Source: an uncultured Paracoccaceae bacterium (GTDB lineage: Bacteria; Pseudomonadota; Alphaproteobacteria; Rhodobacterales; Rhodobacteraceae). From it: DNA of 64,000 nucleotides. Position numbers and translations under genes: made by a program. The stretch covers positions 186,001 through 250,000 of the forward strand of contig CANMFL010000004.1 of the NCBI GenBank assembly GCA_947497185.1, written 5' to 3'. A model generated the notes under the pieces. It did no database searches. It worked only from the letters and a program-made list of their open reading frames with translations, and had not been told where the DNA came from. Shown piece by piece: positions 62,668 through 64,000 of the stretch (position 1 is its first letter; each line of letters opens with the position of its first letter).

Positions 62668-64000
62668 TTAACCGTCGGGCAAAATTGGTGCCGCTGCAAG
62701 CAGGGTCTGGGTGTAGGGGTGTTGCGGGTTTTGAAAAACGTCTTCGGTGGGGCCTTGTTCGACGATTTCACCGGATTTCATCACGAGAACGCGGTCTGTG
62801 ATGGTGCGGACAACTGACAAGTCGTGTGAGATGAACAGATAGGATAGCGGTCGTTCGCGGCAAAGTTTCGCCATGAGGTCGAGCACTTGGGCACGGACAG
62901 ACACGTCGAGCGCGGACACCGCCTCGTCAAACACGATCAGTTCGGGGTCAGTGATCAGCGCCCGCGCAATGGCGATCCGTTGCCGTTGACCGCCCGAAAA
63001 CTCATGGATGTATTTGGTTGCGTCGTCTGGTGTTAGTCCAACATCGGTTAGCGCCTTGGCAATCGCATTCGTTCTTGCGGCACCCGTTGGTGGGGTGTCG
63101 AGCAAATGGAACGGTTCGGTGATGAGGCGGTCAACGCGGTGGCGCGGATTGAATGATCCGTAGGGATCTTGGAACACCACCTGCATTTTCCGGCGCACGT
63201 CTGCGTTTGGTTTTTTGCCCGTGAAAACGGGCGCGTCATTCAGCGTAATCCTGCCGGATTGCACGGGTTCCAGCCCGAGAATTGCACGGGTTAACGTTGA
63301 CTTCCCACAGCCGCTTTCCCCGACGAGGCCTAGTCTGTCGCCTTTGTTTAGCGAGAAGCTCACGTTGTTGACCGCACGAAATGCACCCGGTTGCCCGAAC
63401 AAGGTTTTACGCGGCGTGCGGTAGTCGCGGGTCACATTTTGGACCGATAGAAACGGGGCAGACTGGGTGTTCTCGGGCAAGCTGACTTTGTGAGCGGACG
63501 CTGCAAACAATGCTTTGGTATAAGGGTGTTGCATGTTGCGCAGCAGATCGTCGGTCGCGCCTTGTTCGACCAACTGCCCGTGCTGCATCACCACAATTCT
63601 GTCGGCCATGTTCGCCACAACCGCCAGATCATGCGTGATCATCAGCAGGCCCATGCCGAATTCATCAACGAGGTCGCGCAGCAGATCGAGGATCGTCGCT
63701 TGGGTCGTCACATCTAACGCGGTTGTCGGCTCGTCTGCGATCAGCAGCTTCGGACGCAAAGCAATCGCCATTGCGATCACAACACGCTGCCTTTGCCCGC
63801 CGGATAATTCATGCGGATAGCGCGATAGTGGGAACCGATCATTCGGCAGACCCACACGGTCTAGCATCGCAGCCGCGCGCGTCATCGCCTCGCGTTTATC
63901 CGCAGCCCCATGCACAAGGATCGTCTCGGCGACTTGGTCCCCTATCGTTTGCACAGGGTTCAGCGCGGTCATCGGTTCTTGAAAAATCATGCCGACGTCA
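62668..64000 (-). CDS. Dipeptide/oligopeptide ABC transporter, two-domain ATP-binding protein (5' end outside window)
   Basis: At least 444 residues are visible; the first Walker A lies beyond the window. The frame enters at a Q-loop, MIFQEPMTALNPV, then LSGGQRQRVVIAMA and LLIADEPTTALDV of domain 1. Domain 2 has its own Walker A, VGESGCGKSTLTRAIL, then VFQDPYGSFNPRHRV, FSGGQRQRIAIARAL and IVFDEAVSALDVSV. This is a DppD-DppF-type fusion that powers peptide uptake. The P1 peptidase downstream may process the imported peptides. Confidence 0.93.
   Translation of the reverse strand, partial: DVGMIFQEPMTALNPVQTIGDQVAETILVHGAADKREAMTRAAAMLDRVGLPNDRFPLSRYPHELSGGQRQRVVIAMAIALRPKLLIADEPTTALDVTTQATILDLLRDLVDEFGMGLLMITHDLAVVANMADRIVVMQHGQLVEQGATDDLLRNMQHPYTKALFAASAHKVSLPENTQSAPFLSVQNVTRDYRTPRKTLFGQPGAFRAVNNVSFSLNKGDRLGLVGESGCGKSTLTRAILGLEPVQSGRITLNDAPVFTGKKPNADVRRKMQVVFQDPYGSFNPRHRVDRLITEPFHLLDTPPTGAARTNAIAKALTDVGLTPDDATKYIHEFSGGQRQRIAIARALITDPELIVFDEAVSALDVSVRAQVLDLMAKLCRERPLSYLFISHDLSVVRTITDRVLVMKSGEIVEQGPTEDVFQNPQHPYTQTLLAAAPILPDG

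Overview
The window is a 64 kb piece of an alphaproteobacterial chromosome, most likely a marine Rhodobacteraceae (roseobacter-type) organism. The evidence is the gene content and order: gltD / small secreted protein / gltB, an NDUFA9-type complex I-associated reductase, a Hint-domain surface protein, zinc-less MsrB next to MsrA, PCu(A)C copper chaperone, M81 peptidases, and GC-rich backbone codons with AGGAG-type ribosome sites. No rRNA, CRISPR array or replication origin is visible. One tRNA is present, tRNA-Leu(CAG).

Layout. 1-11.0 kb is backbone: a GST fragment, mtgA, a Hint protein, the glutamate synthase operon, uppP and an NDUFA9-like reductase. 11.2-25.2 kb is an integrated genomic island in the 3' end of tRNA-Leu. 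It is bounded by a 20-bp direct repeat (11292-11311 and 25173-25192), carries a frameshifted tyrosine integrase next to the tRNA, and is clearly more AT-rich than its flanks. Its cargo is defence-like: a two-reverse-transcriptase operon that I assign to DRT type 3 (drt3a, drt3b) with a candidate structured RNA carrying an ACACAC tract just downstream; a serine recombinase with a cluster of TGAGAC sites; an mrr fragment; a secreted RidA-like protein; an HNH nuclease; and a self-inhibited Fic protein preceded by a 12-bp minisatellite. Two related DNA segments, about 13.0-14.1 kb and 21.6-22.1 kb, flank the DRT/recombinase cargo as direct repeats.

25.4-44.6 kb is a large amino-sugar catabolic locus: an ABC sugar importer, Gfo/Idh/MocA dehydrogenase, ROK kinase, NagA, a D-threonine-aldolase-like enzyme, two M81 peptidases, an RpiR regulator, SDR, GH20 hexosaminidase, MFS carrier, CutC, NagB and RidA. 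GAAATTTC-type palindromes in the divergent rpiR promoter and before the dehydrogenase/ABC operon suggest one regulator for the locus. Imported N-acetylglucosamine-containing sugars would be cut by GH20, phosphorylated by the ROK kinase, deacetylated by NagA and deaminated by NagB. The peptidase and D-amino-acid-type enzymes hint at muropeptide-like substrates.

44.8-64 kb is again backbone: msrB-msrA-selO (methionine repair and stress), a CPA1 antiporter, aroC, an EamA transporter, HU, AMP nucleosidase, adenine deaminase, a cytochrome c, PCu(A)C, a PAS-GGDEF-EAL protein, a beta-hydroxyacid dehydrogenase, phosphoglucomutase, a P1 peptidase, and a two-domain peptide ABC ATPase cut by the window end.
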